In this document: positions 1-9,228 of the stretch, piece after piece
Position numbering within the stretch: position 1 is the first letter of the stretch
Layout: the number at the start of each line of letters is the position of its first letter
NCBI GenBank assembly: GCA_018402455.1
Contig: JAGYIG010000002.1
Coordinates: 121,890 to 185,889, forward strand
Length of the DNA stretch: 64,000 nucleotides
Direction of reading: 5' to 3'
DNA from: Opitutaceae bacterium
GTDB lineage: Bacteria > Verrucomicrobiota > Verrucomicrobiia > Opitutales > Opitutaceae
Program-made: the position numbers and the translations under genes
The notes under the pieces: generated by a model
Database searches by the model: none
The model's input: only the letters and a program-made list of their open reading frames with translations
What the model was told of the DNA's origin: nothing

Positions 1-661
1 GTTGATATCCCGTGAGCACCGCGCCGGCAGAGGAAGTGCTGCCCACCGTGATCACTTGCGTGGTGCTGTCGGCGGTGAAGCTGCCGACAATGAATTGTCC
101 CGCCCCGTCCAAGCTGCCGCTGGGATTCTGCAATGCCGTCCCCGTGTTGCCGGCCGTAAAGGTGGTTCCTCGATCATTAGGGGTGCCTACCCGGGCATCG
201 CTGGCCCAGAACTGCAGTTGGTAGGTGTAGCCCACCGTGAGGTTTTGAATGGTGAGGTCGAAAGTCGAATCGGCCGCCCCGAAGATAGCCCGCGACGCGA
301 AATCGCCGTAGGCCGCACTGAGGCCGCTCGGAATTCCAAAAACTCCCGAATAGGCAATGCTAGTGGCCCCGCCATTGATCGTGAGGTCTCCGGCGAGTGG
401 TTCACCCGTTGACCAGGTGTTTGCGGTCGTGTTCGAGCCAGGGACAGAAAAGTGTTCGAAGGAGACGCCGTCGATGACCGACGGACCGGTGGTGCTGTCG
501 AAATTTATCGCTCGCACGAGCGTGCCCGTGTTCAAAACGTCCGAATCTTCGGAGATGTTTATGGCCGACTCCCAAATCACGATGCCGGCCGAGGCGCAAA
601 AAGGCGCGATCAAACTAAGACCGAGAGCTCTAAGACTGGTTGATATTTTGTTCATAGCCAT
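1..661 (-). CDS. Secreted PEP-CTERM-like protein, 3' end off window
   Basis: The reading frame stays open from an ATG at 659-661 (a second in-frame ATG lies at 653-655) to the left edge, giving about 220 residues. It begins with a short signal peptide: basic MAMNKIS, a hydrophobic ALGLSLIAPF core and a likely cut after CASA. The mature part is rich in Ser, Thr, Gly and Asn with few Lys, and has a beta-rich look (GYTYQLQFWASDAR, ADSTTQVITVG). This is typical of verrucomicrobial exported proteins carrying a PEP-CTERM sorting tail, but the C-terminus that would show the tail is outside the window. Function is unknown. Confidence 0.7.
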   Translation of the reverse strand, partial: MAMNKISTSLRALGLSLIAPFCASAGIVIWESAINISEDSDVLNTGTLVRAINFDSTTGPSVIDGVSFEHFSVPGSNTTANTWSTGEPLAGDLTINGGATSIAYSGVFGIPSGLSAAYGDFASRAIFGAADSTFDLTIQNLTVGYTYQLQFWASDARVGTPNDRGTTFTAGNTGTALQNPSGSLDGAGQFIVGSFTADSTTQVITVGSTSSAGAVLTGYQ

Positions 662-937
662 GACGCGTATTGCAAACGATGAGACATTCGGGGAAACGAT
701 CGTTTGGCCGTTAGCAGTCAAATGCGATTCGGGCCATGGCCGATTAGAGCCGCAAAATATCCGGATTGGACAAATTGGCAGAGCAGTGCCGGGGCCTTCA
801 CCCCAATGGAATGTTAATTAACTGCCACCGATGGGAAATCTCGGCTCGCGGTCCTTTGTGGGGGTGAGCAGACTGCAGCCTTACCGAGGCGCCGGTTTGG
901 GGAGGCCGGGTCGCACCTGTGATGACGGAAAATGGTT

Positions 938-1649
938 TCAGTCTTTGCGGCCGCCGTGCAGGGCGACGATGCCGCCGGTGAGGCGTTCGACGGTGACGGC
1001 GGTAAATCCAGCGGCCTTCATTTCGGCGGAAATCGCTTCGTGAGTAGGAAAGGCGGCGATGGAGCCGCACAGGTAGTCGTAAGCGCTTTTGTCTCCCGTC
1101 ACCACGGCGGCAACGCGGGGCAGAATGTAGCGCAGATACAGGTAGTAAACGGGCCGCAGCCAACCGAAGGGTTGGGAGAACTCCAGCACCCACAACCGGC
1201 CGCCGGGGCGCAGCACGCGGTGCAGCTCGCTCAGGCAGCGGTGCCTGTCCGCCATGTTGCGCAGGCCGAATGAGAGGGTCGCCGCATCAAAGGAGTGGTC
1301 GTGATCCGGCAGATTGAGCCCGTCGCCTTCGCGAAAGTCGATCTGCTCGGCCCGGGGCAGCGCTGCTTGTTTTTTCTCCGCCTCGTCCAACATCGGTCGG
1401 CAGAAGTCCATCCCGGTGATTTTTGTGCCGGCCCGCAGATTGCGGGCAAGGGCGTAGGCCACGTCGCCACTGCCCGTGGCCAGATCGAGCACGGAGTTTT
1501 GCACGGCTAGGGCATTGCCGAGTGGCGACGTTTTGAATCAACCGCCGCCGCCACCACAGGTCGATGCCGCCGCTCAGCAGGCGATTGGCCACATCGTAGC
1601 GGCCCGCGATGCGGGCGAACATGGAGTTTACAGCGGTCGGGTCGGGCAT
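938..1649 (-). pseudogene. ubiE: UbiE/MenG quinone C-methyltransferase, one frameshift
   Basis: This encodes the SAM-dependent C-methyltransferase that makes (demethyl)menaquinone or ubiquinone. The N-terminal part starts at 1649 ([19 protein letters not shown]) and reads to about 1520. The rest, with SAM motif [12 protein letters not shown] and the family signature LRNMADRHRCLSELHRVLRPGG, is in another frame down to 938. Removing one base near 1517 joins the halves as [26 protein letters not shown] and gives about 236 aa, the normal length. So a single +1 event breaks an otherwise intact gene. The cause may be a sequence error or a recent mutation; the undamaged remainder favours an error or a very young lesion. 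It lies 43 bp downstream of the ClpX-like gene on the same strand. Confidence 0.85.
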
Positions 1650-1692
1650 GGGAGGCAGGAGGGCGTCGAGGGTCGCAGGTCGGGAGGCGGGG

Positions 1693-3330
1693 TCAGGAGG
1701 GTTTTTCGTCGGACTCCGTCGGCTCCTCGGGGGCGGTCGTTTTGGCGACCGGAGCAGCGCGGAAGCGCTCGACCACCCAACAGGACAAGGCCTGTTCGGG
1801 ATCGGCGACGACTTGGGCATCGATGGCGAAGCTGGCCGCGGGGTCGTCCTTGGCGAGCAGCGTCAGGCCGTGGTGGAAGTCATGAAAACGTTCTTCGCAC
1901 AGGGCGCGGATGGTTTTGTCGCGCTCCAGGCTCAACTCGATGAGGGCGGTGATGGCGTCTTCGGCAAAGTCCAGTTTGAAGCCGTGGCTTTCGTGGAAGC
2001 GGGCGGCGAAGGCCTGCACCTCCGCCCGCAGGACCTCACGTTGGTCGCTGGCGTTGGCGGCGAGGAGGGCTCGCAGCGCCCGGTCGGGGTCGCCGACGGT
2101 ATCCGCGTCGATTTTGAATGAGCGGATACTGGTCGAGGGGAGTTCGAACTTAAAGTTACGAAACGTCTGTTCGAGCACGGTCATGAGCCCGCGGGCGCCG
2201 GTGTTTTCCTGTTGCGCGCGCTTGGCCACTTCGGTGACCGCCGCCGGGGAGATGTCGAAATCGATTTTGTAACCGGCGAAATCGGCGCGGTATTGCTGCA
2301 GGATGCTGCCCTCGCTGGTGGTCAGGATTTCCTGCAGGTCATCGGCGGTGAGCGACTGGCAGGCCACCCGCACCGGCAGGCGGCCGACAAATTCCGGCTC
2401 CATGCCATAGTCGATGATGTCGCGGGACTGGGCGTGCTGGAGGTAGTCGCTGTCCGGTCGGTCGTCGCCCTCGGGATTGGCCGCAAAGCCGATCGAAGCG
2501 CTTTGCACCCGCTTTTTTACGGTGGTCGCCAGACGGTCGAAGGCCCCGGAAACAATGAAGAGAATATGGCGAGTATTGACGGTGCGCTTGCGGGTTTTTC
2601 CGCCGCGTTGCAGGTCCATCATGGCCTGCATTTGCGCCGCGATGTCGGTCTGGCTGGCCAGGGCCACATCGGTTTCCTCCATCAGCTTGAGCAGATTGAT
2701 TTGGACCCCCCGGCCGGAGACATCACGCCCGCCCGCGCCGTTGGCCGACTGGGCGATCTTGTCGATCTCATCAATGTAGATGATGCCATATTGCGCGAGT
2801 TCCACATCGCCATTGGCGGCCTTGACCAGATCGCGCACCAGATCCTCCACATCGCCACCCATGTAGCCGGTCTCGGAAAATTTGGTCGCATCGGCCCGCA
2901 CGAAGGGCACCCCGATCAACCGCGCGATGCACCGCATCAAGTAGGTTTTGCCGACGCCAGTGGGTCCGAGCAGAAGGATGTTTTGTTTGGCGTAATCCTG
3001 CTCGCGCAGTTCGGGGTCTTCGAGGCAGCGTCGGACGTGGTTGTAGTGGTCGCAGATCGCGACGGAGAGGACCTTTTTGGCTTCTCGCTGCTGGATCACA
3101 AAACGGTCCAGATGGTCCCGGATCTCGCGGGGCCGCAGGTTGAAATTGCGGATCATTTCGAGGACCACCTGGTGGGCTTCGTCGTCGGAATCGGTCTTGG
3201 TTTCGCCTGTGCCGGCGCCCGCCGGGGTGGGTCCCGCCGCAAAAGCGTTGGCGAACGGCCCGGAACGCAGTAAATCTTTGAATTGTTTAGGCAGTTGATC
3301 CAGAGGATCTTGCGGAGTTTTATCACTCAT
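1693..3330 (-). CDS. ClpX-like AAA+ unfoldase with duplicated lid domain
   Basis: A 545-aa AAA+ ATPase of the ClpX family. Visible motifs are Walker A GPTGVGKT (122-129), a pore-1-like loop GYMGGDVED (155-163; canonical ClpX has GYVGEDVE), Walker B IIYIDEID (183-190), an IGF tripeptide (280-282) like the ClpP-docking loop, and sensor-2 GAR (378-380). The N-terminal four-Cys zinc domain of classical ClpX is missing; residues 1-50 are low complexity without Cys. After the usual small lid domain (about 352-422), residues 449-516 read like a second, diverged copy: [14 protein letters not shown] versus [14 protein letters not shown], and [15 protein letters not shown] versus [15 protein letters not shown]. 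It probably unfolds proteins, perhaps with ClpP. Substrates are unknown. Confidence 0.85.
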   Translation of the reverse strand: MSDKTPQDPLDQLPKQFKDLLRSGPFANAFAAGPTPAGAGTGETKTDSDDEAHQVVLEMIRNFNLRPREIRDHLDRFVIQQREAKKVLSVAICDHYNHVRRCLEDPELREQDYAKQNILLLGPTGVGKTYLMRCIARLIGVPFVRADATKFSETGYMGGDVEDLVRDLVKAANGDVELAQYGIIYIDEIDKIAQSANGAGGRDVSGRGVQINLLKLMEETDVALASQTDIAAQMQAMMDLQRGGKTRKRTVNTRHILFIVSGAFDRLATTVKKRVQSASIGFAANPEGDDRPDSDYLQHAQSRDIIDYGMEPEFVGRLPVRVACQSLTADDLQEILTTSEGSILQQYRADFAGYKIDFDISPAAVTEVAKRAQQENTGARGLMTVLEQTFRNFKFELPSTSIRSFKIDADTVGDPDRALRALLAANASDQREVLRAEVQAFAARFHESHGFKLDFAEDAITALIELSLERDKTIRALCEERFHDFHHGLTLLAKDDPAASFAIDAQVVADPEQALSCWVVERFRAAPVAKTTAPEEPTESDEKPS

Positions 3331-3429
3331 GTAGTTTGAAGAAAAAGCAGCGGATTGAATTGACCAATCTGTTTTGTTGAAAATAACTTAACCCAATAAC
3401 CCAACGTTATTTCGAAAGGATCGACTCAA

Positions 3430-3750
3430 ATGCCCTCGAATTTACCTAACCTAACCAAGCGCGAAATCGTGCTTCAAATCTACGAGAAATCTGGCTTTCC
3501 GCAAAAAGAGGTGGTCTCGACGGTCCAGATGACTCTGGACATCATCATGAGTGCGTTGGCTGAAGGGCGCAACGTGGAGCTCCGCAATTTTGGGGTTTTG
3601 GAAGTCCAACGCCGCAAGTCCCGCATCGGCCGCAATCCTAACAAGCCCGCGGCCGAGGTCGTGATTCCGGAACGGGCCGTCGTGAAATTCAAGTCGGGTA
3701 AGATCCTCAAGCAGAAGCTCAAGCACTTGGACATCAACACGATCAACTGA
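3430..3750 (+). CDS. HU/IHF-family DNA-binding protein
   Basis: A 106-aa histone-like protein of the HU/IHF family, somewhat longer than the usual 90-100 aa. It has the N-terminal helices (LTKREIVLQIYEKSGFPQKE), the family core RNVELRNFGVLEVQRRKSR, and the DNA-inserting beta arm GRNPNKPAAEVVIPERAVVKFKSGK. The arm carries the Pro typical of the intercalating tip (RNPNKP). IHF and HU bend DNA in nucleoid organisation, replication and transcription. It stands alone, divergent from the ClpX-like gene with about 100 bp between, and a strong terminator follows. The sequence does not settle whether it is an IHF subunit or HU. Confidence 0.9.
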   Translation: MPSNLPNLTKREIVLQIYEKSGFPQKEVVSTVQMTLDIIMSALAEGRNVELRNFGVLEVQRRKSRIGRNPNKPAAEVVIPERAVVKFKSGKILKQKLKHLDINTIN

Positions 3751-3781
3751 CCGACGATCCGAGTCCGTTGGCCTCATGTCG

Positions 3782-3807
3782 AACCGGACCGATAGGTCCG
3801 GTTTTTT
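3782..3807 (+). terminator. Rho-independent terminator after the HU/IHF gene
   Basis: A perfect 9-bp stem, AACCGGACC (3782-3790) with GGTCCGGTT (3795-3803), closes a GATA loop and runs into a six-T tract (3802-3807). It lies 31 bp past the HU/IHF stop codon and upstream of hisS, so it separates the two genes. Confidence 0.9.
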
Positions 3808-3877
3808 GTGTCCAGGTCAGACCGCCGGAGATTTCGCTTGGCGGTCCCGCCGCCTGCCGCCCACTTTCGCACTCCTC

Positions 3878-5188
3878 ATGGCTTCGTTTAAATCACTGCC
3901 CGGCTTCCGTGACTTCTATCCCGAAGAACTGGCACCACGCACCCACCTGTTCCGCCAATGGCGGCGGGCCGCCCATGCCTATGGATTTCAAGAATACGAT
4001 GCCCCGGTGCTCGAATCGCTCGACCTCTACAAAGCCAAATCAGGGGATGAGATCGAGGGTCAGCTTTTCAGTTTCGCCGACAAGGGGGGCCGGGACGTAG
4101 CCCTGCGGCCGGAAATGACGCCGACGGTCTGCCGGATGGTCGGCGCGCGGGCCAACGCGCTGAAGCGTCCCATCAAGTGGTTCAGCATCGCGGATTTTTT
4201 TCGCTACGAGCGCATGCAGAAAGGGCGGGGACGTTGTTTCGCTCAGTTCAATGCGGACATCTTTGGGGAAGCCGGCCCGGAGGCGGAAATTGAGCTGATC
4301 AGTCTGTTGATTCAGTGCCTGCGCGGGTTGGACCTGCAGGCCGAGGATTTTTATGTGCGGCTGAGTGATCGGAATCTGTGGTTTTTTTATCTCGCGGCGC
4401 TTGGCCTGGAGGAGGAGCAGACCCAGAGCATGCTTGGGGCGATCGACAAGTTTGAGCGCTTGGGTGAGGAGGCCTTCAAAGTCTACACCGATGCCCATGG
4501 GGCCATGAGCGCGGAGCTTCAAGCTGCAGTCCAGCGAATGCTCGCGATCAAAACACTTTCCGATTTGGAAACGGTCGTGGCTGAGCTGGACCACCCGCAA
4601 CTCTCCGCGCGGCTCGACGATTGGCGCCGAGTGCTCAGCGGCTTGGAGGCCATGGGTCTGGCGGAGTTCGTCAGTGTCGATTTAGGGGTCGTGCGCGGGT
4701 TGGCCTACTACACCGGATTCGTTTTTGAGGCGTTCGATCGCAAAGGTGATTTGCGGGCCCTCGCGGGCGGGGGCCGCTACGATAATCTGGTCCAAAAACT
4801 CGGTGGGCCGGACCTCCCGGCGGTGGGATTCGCCATCGGCGATATGACGATGGAGCTCTTGCTGCAGGAGCGGGGACTGCTGCCCGACGTGGCGAACAAA
4901 CCGGATGTTTACGTGGTGATCGGCGGGCCCGAAGAGCGGCGCGTCGCTTTTGGCGACATCGCGGCCCTGCGGGCAGTGGGTTACCGCGTCGATTATCCGC
5001 TGAAGGATTTGGGTTTTGGCAAACAGTTCAAAAATGCCACGGAATCGGGTGCCCGACTGGCGCTGATCTATGGGGGGGACGAACTGGCCAACGGAGTCGT
5101 CAAACTGCGGGACCTGAGCCAACGCGAAGAGTTTGAAGTGCCCCGCGAGCAGGTCGCTTTGGCGGTCAGCGATTTCCTCAGTGCCTGA
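3878..5188 (+). CDS. hisS: Histidyl-tRNA synthetase
   Basis: Charges tRNA-His with histidine. The start is placed at ATG 3878 (MASFKSLPGFRDFYPEE) rather than the longer in-frame upstream ATG at 3776, because this is where family similarity begins and the upstream stretch overlaps the terminator. This gives 436 aa, normal for HisRS. Class II motif 2 is seen as RPEMTPT (78-84) followed by FFRYER; the histidine-binding signature as LAYYTGFVFEAF; and the glycine-rich GGGRYDNL. A C-terminal anticodon-binding domain follows. The ACT-domain gene begins within 10 bp of the stop or overlaps it, suggesting cotranscription. Confidence 0.95.
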   Translation: MASFKSLPGFRDFYPEELAPRTHLFRQWRRAAHAYGFQEYDAPVLESLDLYKAKSGDEIEGQLFSFADKGGRDVALRPEMTPTVCRMVGARANALKRPIKWFSIADFFRYERMQKGRGRCFAQFNADIFGEAGPEAEIELISLLIQCLRGLDLQAEDFYVRLSDRNLWFFYLAALGLEEEQTQSMLGAIDKFERLGEEAFKVYTDAHGAMSAELQAAVQRMLAIKTLSDLETVVAELDHPQLSARLDDWRRVLSGLEAMGLAEFVSVDLGVVRGLAYYTGFVFEAFDRKGDLRALAGGGRYDNLVQKLGGPDLPAVGFAIGDMTMELLLQERGLLPDVANKPDVYVVIGGPEERRVAFGDIAALRAVGYRVDYPLKDLGFGKQFKNATESGARLALIYGGDELANGVVKLRDLSQREEFEVPREQVALAVSDFLSA

Positions 5189-5195
5189 CGGTTTG

Positions 5196-5588
5196 ATGAA
5201 ACCGCTGCGTTACCGCTGGCTGGGCGATGAGTTGGCGGTGTGTCGACTGGAGCCGACGGCGGCCGTGCCCGCCTGGCTACCCGCTTCGGGTTTCACCTCC
5301 GTGACCCGGACCGCCGACGAGCTTTCAGTCGTGTGTGCAGCGTCGGCGGTGCCGCGGACGATCAAATGCGAACGAGGCTGGGCCGCCCTCAAAGTGTGCG
5401 GTCCGCTGCCGTTTGACGGAGTGGGGATCCTGCGCCGATTTGCTGAACCGTTGGCCGATGCCGGCATCCCCATCATCGCGCTGGGCACCTTCGATACGGA
5501 CTATGTGCTGGTGCAATGGTCGCACCGCGAAACCGCTGATTCTGCGTTGGTGGCCCAAGGACTGGCCGAGGTTACGGAGGAGGATTAA
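5196..5588 (+). CDS. ACT-domain protein (amino-acid sensor-like)
   Basis: A 130-aa protein starting at ATG 5196; in-frame GTG 5181 and TTG 5193 are alternative starts, the first overlapping hisS. It looks like the small bacterial ACT-domain proteins related to CASTOR-type amino-acid sensors: an N-terminal half (RYRWLGDELAVCRLEP, then SVVCAASAVP) and a C-terminal half (FDGVGILRRFAEPLADAGIPIIALGTFDTDYVLV) resembling two ACT repeats. It is probably a ligand-binding regulatory protein. The hisS neighbour hints at translation or amino-acid status, but the ligand cannot be told. Its TAA shares bases with the stop of the opposite-strand cyclophilin remnant. Confidence 0.75.
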   Translation: MKPLRYRWLGDELAVCRLEPTAAVPAWLPASGFTSVTRTADELSVVCAASAVPRTIKCERGWAALKVCGPLPFDGVGILRRFAEPLADAGIPIIALGTFDTDYVLVQWSHRETADSALVAQGLAEVTEED

Positions 5589-6184
5589 GTCCGCTTCAAT
5601 CCCTTCGCCGCGCCGAGAGGATCCGCACCGGCGGTCGATGATCTGGCCGGCGGTGTAGGCGCGTCTTGCCCGGCGGGAGCGGTCTGGGAGGCGGTGGATT
5701 TGATGAACGACGTCATGCGGTCACGCAGAGGGCAGAAGGCCACAAAACCTGACCGTCGCGGATTTCCTGCAACCTCCGCCCTTGTCCAGCGCGGAGTTGT
5801 TAATGCAGAACAAAAAAGGTGCCACCGGAGCCGGAGCACGGCTCCCGAGCCAATGAAACCACGCCATCCTCGTGCCGGATTCCGGCGGTTTGTTCGGTGG
5901 TTTCGTGCGCCACGGACATAATCCCTTGCGGCCCGGAGTGAAACGCCCCCTTGGATCACGCTGATTTTGGGTGAGCCGTGGTCGTTAGCGGGGTTCACGG
6001 TTCGATAGAAGCCTGCGTTGTCGAGTAGCCCCGCATCGACATGGGCCAAACTGCCGGCCGAGATCGGGGCCTGGTCCACGAGCACATCCATGTGAATGTG
6101 GCCTGCATCCGTCAAGATCACGGCAACGGGTTCCGCGGTGGCGAGGACGCAGAGAGGAGGCGAATAGGAAGAAATTTTGGTCAT
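5585..6184 (-). pseudogene. Cyclophilin-type peptidylprolyl isomerase, frameshifted
   Basis: Pieces of a cyclophilin prolyl isomerase are readable in several frames. In order they are: a start region MTKISSYSPP; VLVDQAPISAG and HVDAGLLDNAGFYRTV; SVIQGG; MSVAHETTEQTAGIRHEDG; the substrate-binding GSGGTFFV; and SGFVAFCPLRD. These match the family order (GFYDGTxFHRV, GGD, SxGGxFFI, GQGFAxFGxV). At least three single- or double-base indels separate them, several in homopolymers: a short T run before CACTCC, and an extra T before CTGCATTAAC. The same kind of damage is seen in the next two genes. This is either a true pseudogene or a poorly resolved stretch of sequence. Confidence 0.75.
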
Positions 6185-6312
6185 CCTACAGCGGGAGTTG
6201 CCACCGGGTGGGCTGTGGTAGGGCTTCCTCAATTGCTGGTGTCTCTGGGCACGCCGATCTTTTCCGACCAACGGCGACGGGGTGATTTCCCGCGACTGCG
6301 CCATCGTCCCTG

Positions 6313-6730
6313 TCAGGTTGGGTCGGACATCAGACGAATCTGTGCGGTAGCCATTTCCGGACCGAATGAGTGGGGCGGCAGCTGGTCGAGGAGCTCAGTT
6401 TCCATTCGCTCGGTCAGTGCCAGGTGAATGATCATGTCGGGCCGAACTCGCGGACAGCGCTTGAGCGCCGCAGGAGGCGGTGGGGGTGGCGGTCGGCGTG
6501 TGGGCGGCGATGCGTTGATCTCCCCGGTACCGCAGGCCACCGCGTTGAGCACGCGGACAGCTCCGGCATGGTGGTGGAGCAGGGCGTTCTCCACATTACA
6601 ACCAGCGTATTGGGTGCCATCGCCGGCGTCACCGGCGCGCCGACGCAAAAATTTCGAATACGGTGCGTAGGCGTGTTGGGCGGCGCAATGACGCGCCATC
6701 TGTTCCAAAGCGGCGTCGGAAAGGATTCAT
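6313..6730 (-). pseudogene. cdd: Cytidine deaminase, frameshifted
   Basis: Cytidine deaminase converts (deoxy)cytidine to (deoxy)uridine. An ATG at 6730 followed by one extra T gives MNPSDAALEQMARHC once corrected, then HAYAPYSKF, GDGTQYAGCNVENA (the family CNVENAS motif) and a C-terminal LLDQLPPHSFGPE. The zinc/catalytic CAER and PCGACRQ segments are present only as out-of-frame echoes; in the frame read they appear as GAVR and a proline run. At least four indels are needed to restore the gene. It sits 20 bp downstream of kbl on the same strand. Confidence 0.75.
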
Positions 6731-6750
6731 AAGTTGGGGCGGGGGCGAGG

Positions 6751-7905
6751 TCAGTTCCAAATTCCTGTTTGGCGGTGCCGAAGGCATGATGGCCGCGTGA
6801 GGTCGGCGGTGGTGTGGGCGGCTGGGCGCGGTGGGTCCGGGCTGGCCCCGGGCTGACAGGAAGAAAAACCGATGGCGTAGATTCCGAAGTTCAAGTCAGA
6901 CGGAGACCTTTTTGGGAGAGCGCGGCGTCGCCGACCGCTGACCGGCGCGATGGGGTGTTCGCCGGCGGGCTTAAGCCCCGCAGCTGCGGCCCCCGGCAGT
7001 GGTAGTGTTCGTCTCCAACCGATCGCGCAACTCGGTCGAGTGGGTGAGCAGTTCCAGCGTAGCCAACGAAACCGCGGCAATGGTCGGCGCCAGGTGTTGG
7101 AAAAAGATAGGGTCGGGCGCGTTGACGGGAGGAGGGCCACGATTTCGCGGCAGCCACTGGCGTGGCCCCCGCTATCACCTCCAGCGTTTGCCCAGCGTGC
7201 CACGGTATTGAGTCGATGCGATCGCCACGCCTAAGAGTTTCGGGGTGCCACGGCCTTGGGGGCCCAGAATCCCGACCGGCGTGGTGTCGACCATGACCAG
7301 CGCGGCATACTTGTCCGCCAAGTCGCAGATCTCCGCAACAGGGCGATAAAACCGTCCATGAGAAGACGGCGTCCGTCTGTGAAGCGAACCGGGCGCCCGC
7401 CGCGTCGGCATCGGTGAGTTGTTGTTCGAGGTCCGCCATATCGCGGTTAGCGCTGGTAGCGCCGGGCCTTGCAGGTCGCACGCCGTCGATGATGGAAGCA
7501 TGGTTGAGGGCATCGCGATCACCGCGTCTTCCGGTCCGAGCAGGGTTTCCAAACACGCCGCCGTTGGCGTCAAAACAGGAGGAAACAGGTGGTGTCTTCC
7601 AACTGCAGGAATTGGGAGAGGGCCTGTTCGAGTTCACGGTGCACGCCCTGGGTGCCGCAGATGAAACGCACCGAAGCAGCGCCGTAGCCCAGCGGTCGAG
7701 CGCGGCGGCGTGACCGGCGGCCACGAGGTCCGGATGATTCCCGAGCCCGAGATAGTTGTTCGCGCAAAGTTCAGCACCTCGCGGCGTCTTCGAGGGTGAC
7801 CCGGGTGCCTTGGGGCGACTTCTGGATCACCCGCTCGTGTTGCGCAGGCCTTCGGCGGCAATGCCATCAGGGTCGTTGCAGATGCTGGCGAAAGGCGTCG
7901 TTCAT
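6751..7905 (-). pseudogene. kbl: 2-amino-3-ketobutyrate CoA ligase, frameshifted
   Basis: Kbl is the PLP enzyme that cleaves 2-amino-3-ketobutyrate, the product of threonine dehydrogenase, to glycine and acetyl-CoA. From ATG 7905 (MNDAFRQHLQ) the pieces follow the family in order but change frame many times: [107 protein letters not shown] and a C-terminal FAIYAIGF-like end. Several breaks are one-base losses in homopolymers (GGGG to GGG before TGATCC, TTTT to TTT before GCGCGAAC, TGGGGC to TGGGC). Placement directly after tdh confirms identity. Confidence 0.85.
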
Positions 7906-8057
7906 CTAGGCTGGGGAGTCGGTGGGTTGAACCGCGGATTGCCCGGATTCACGGCAAGTTCGTGGGGAGGGAGCGGCGCTCCGGTAGCGGCCGGAGCCGT
8001 GGCGGGTGTCGCGGTGTCTGGTTGTTTGAGAATGGTGAGGATTTTTATGCGGGAAAT

Positions 8058-9086
8058 TCAGGTTTCCCAGTTCAGGATGATCTTTCCGGACTTGCCGGTG
8101 ATCATGAGTTCGAAGGCCTCGGCGTAGTCGGTGCAGGCGAAGCGGTGAGAAATGATGGGAGTGATATCGAGACCGTTTTGAATCAGGGCCGTCATCTTAT
8201 ACCAGGTTTCGTAGATTTCACGGCCATAGATGCCCCGCAGGGTCAGCATGTTGAAAACAACCTTGTTCCAGTCGATGGCGGCCTCTTCCGGCATGATGCC
8301 GAGGAGCGAGATGCGGCCGCCGTGGGCCATGTTGTCGATCATGTCACGCAGGGCCGCGGGATTACCGGACATTTCCAGCCCGATATCGAAGCCCTCCTTC
8401 ATCCCCAGGTGTTTTTGCACGTCGGCCAGAGACTGTTCCGCCACGTTGACGGTGGCGGTGGCGCCCATTTTCCGGGCGATGGCCAGGCGGTCGGGATTAA
8501 CATCGGTGACGACCACGTGGCGGGCGGCGGATTGTTTGGCGATGGCTGCGGCCATGCAGCCGATGGGTCCCGCCCCGGTGACCAGCACGTCCTCACCGAC
8601 CAAGTCCCACTGGAGGGTGGTGTGGGTGGCGTTGCCCAGCGGATCGAAACAGGACAGAACTTCGAGGGGAATCGAGCGGTCGACCTTCACCGCGTTGCTC
8701 GCCGGCAGACAAAGGTAGTCGGCAAAGGCCCCATCCCGATTCACTCCCACCCCTTGCGTGTGGTTGCAGAGGTGGCGGCGACCGGCATGACAGTTGCGAC
8801 ACTGACCGCAGGTGATGTGACCCTCGCCATCGACCAAGTCACCGGGTTCGAACCCGATCACTTGATTGCCCATTTCGACGATCTCGCCCACGAACTCATG
8901 GCCAATGATGAGGGGAGGCTTGATGGTCTTGCGGGCCCAGGAGTCCCACTGGTGGATGTGCACGTCGGTGCCACAGATGGAGGTGCGTTTCACGCGGATC
9001 AACACGTCGTTGGGACCGGGCCGCGGGACCGGTGCTTCGATAAGGTCTAGGCCCGGAGCAGCAGTCTGCTTGGCCAACGCTCGCAT
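8058..9086 (-). CDS. tdh: L-threonine 3-dehydrogenase
   Basis: Oxidises L-threonine to 2-amino-3-ketobutyrate with NAD. The start is placed at ATG 9086 ([15 protein letters not shown]), giving 342 aa, close to the 341 aa of E. coli Tdh; in-frame ATGs at 9101 and 9146 would only add an unmatched leader. It is a zinc-dependent medium-chain dehydrogenase with the catalytic-zinc region SICGTDVHI and [12 protein letters not shown], a structural-zinc cluster [15 protein letters not shown], and Rossmann motif [12 protein letters not shown]. The Tdh family signature HIHQWDSW is present. Upstream of kbl, it would complete the threonine-to-glycine route, if kbl is functional. Confidence 0.95.
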   Translation of the reverse strand: MRALAKQTAAPGLDLIEAPVPRPGPNDVLIRVKRTSICGTDVHIHQWDSWARKTIKPPLIIGHEFVGEIVEMGNQVIGFEPGDLVDGEGHITCGQCRNCHAGRRHLCNHTQGVGVNRDGAFADYLCLPASNAVKVDRSIPLEVLSCFDPLGNATHTTLQWDLVGEDVLVTGAGPIGCMAAAIAKQSAARHVVVTDVNPDRLAIARKMGATATVNVAEQSLADVQKHLGMKEGFDIGLEMSGNPAALRDMIDNMAHGGRISLLGIMPEEAAIDWNKVVFNMLTLRGIYGREIYETWYKMTALIQNGLDITPIISHRFACTDYAEAFELMITGKSGKIILNWET

Positions 9087-9228
9087 GGTGGTAGGAATCA
9101 TTCGAAGGGGGGAAGCCACCGTGGTCCAACTCACTCCGGGACTCAAGTGAAACGCCCAGTCATTTTCAGTGATTATTCATCAAGGAACCGTGGGGATCCC
9201 GGGCGCCGCTCTTTCGTCGGGGCGGGAA

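Noticed and set aside
3804..3877. T-box or other riboswitch leader before hisS
   Set aside because: The space between the HU/IHF terminator and the hisS start is only about 70 bp and has no T-box motif or further terminator.
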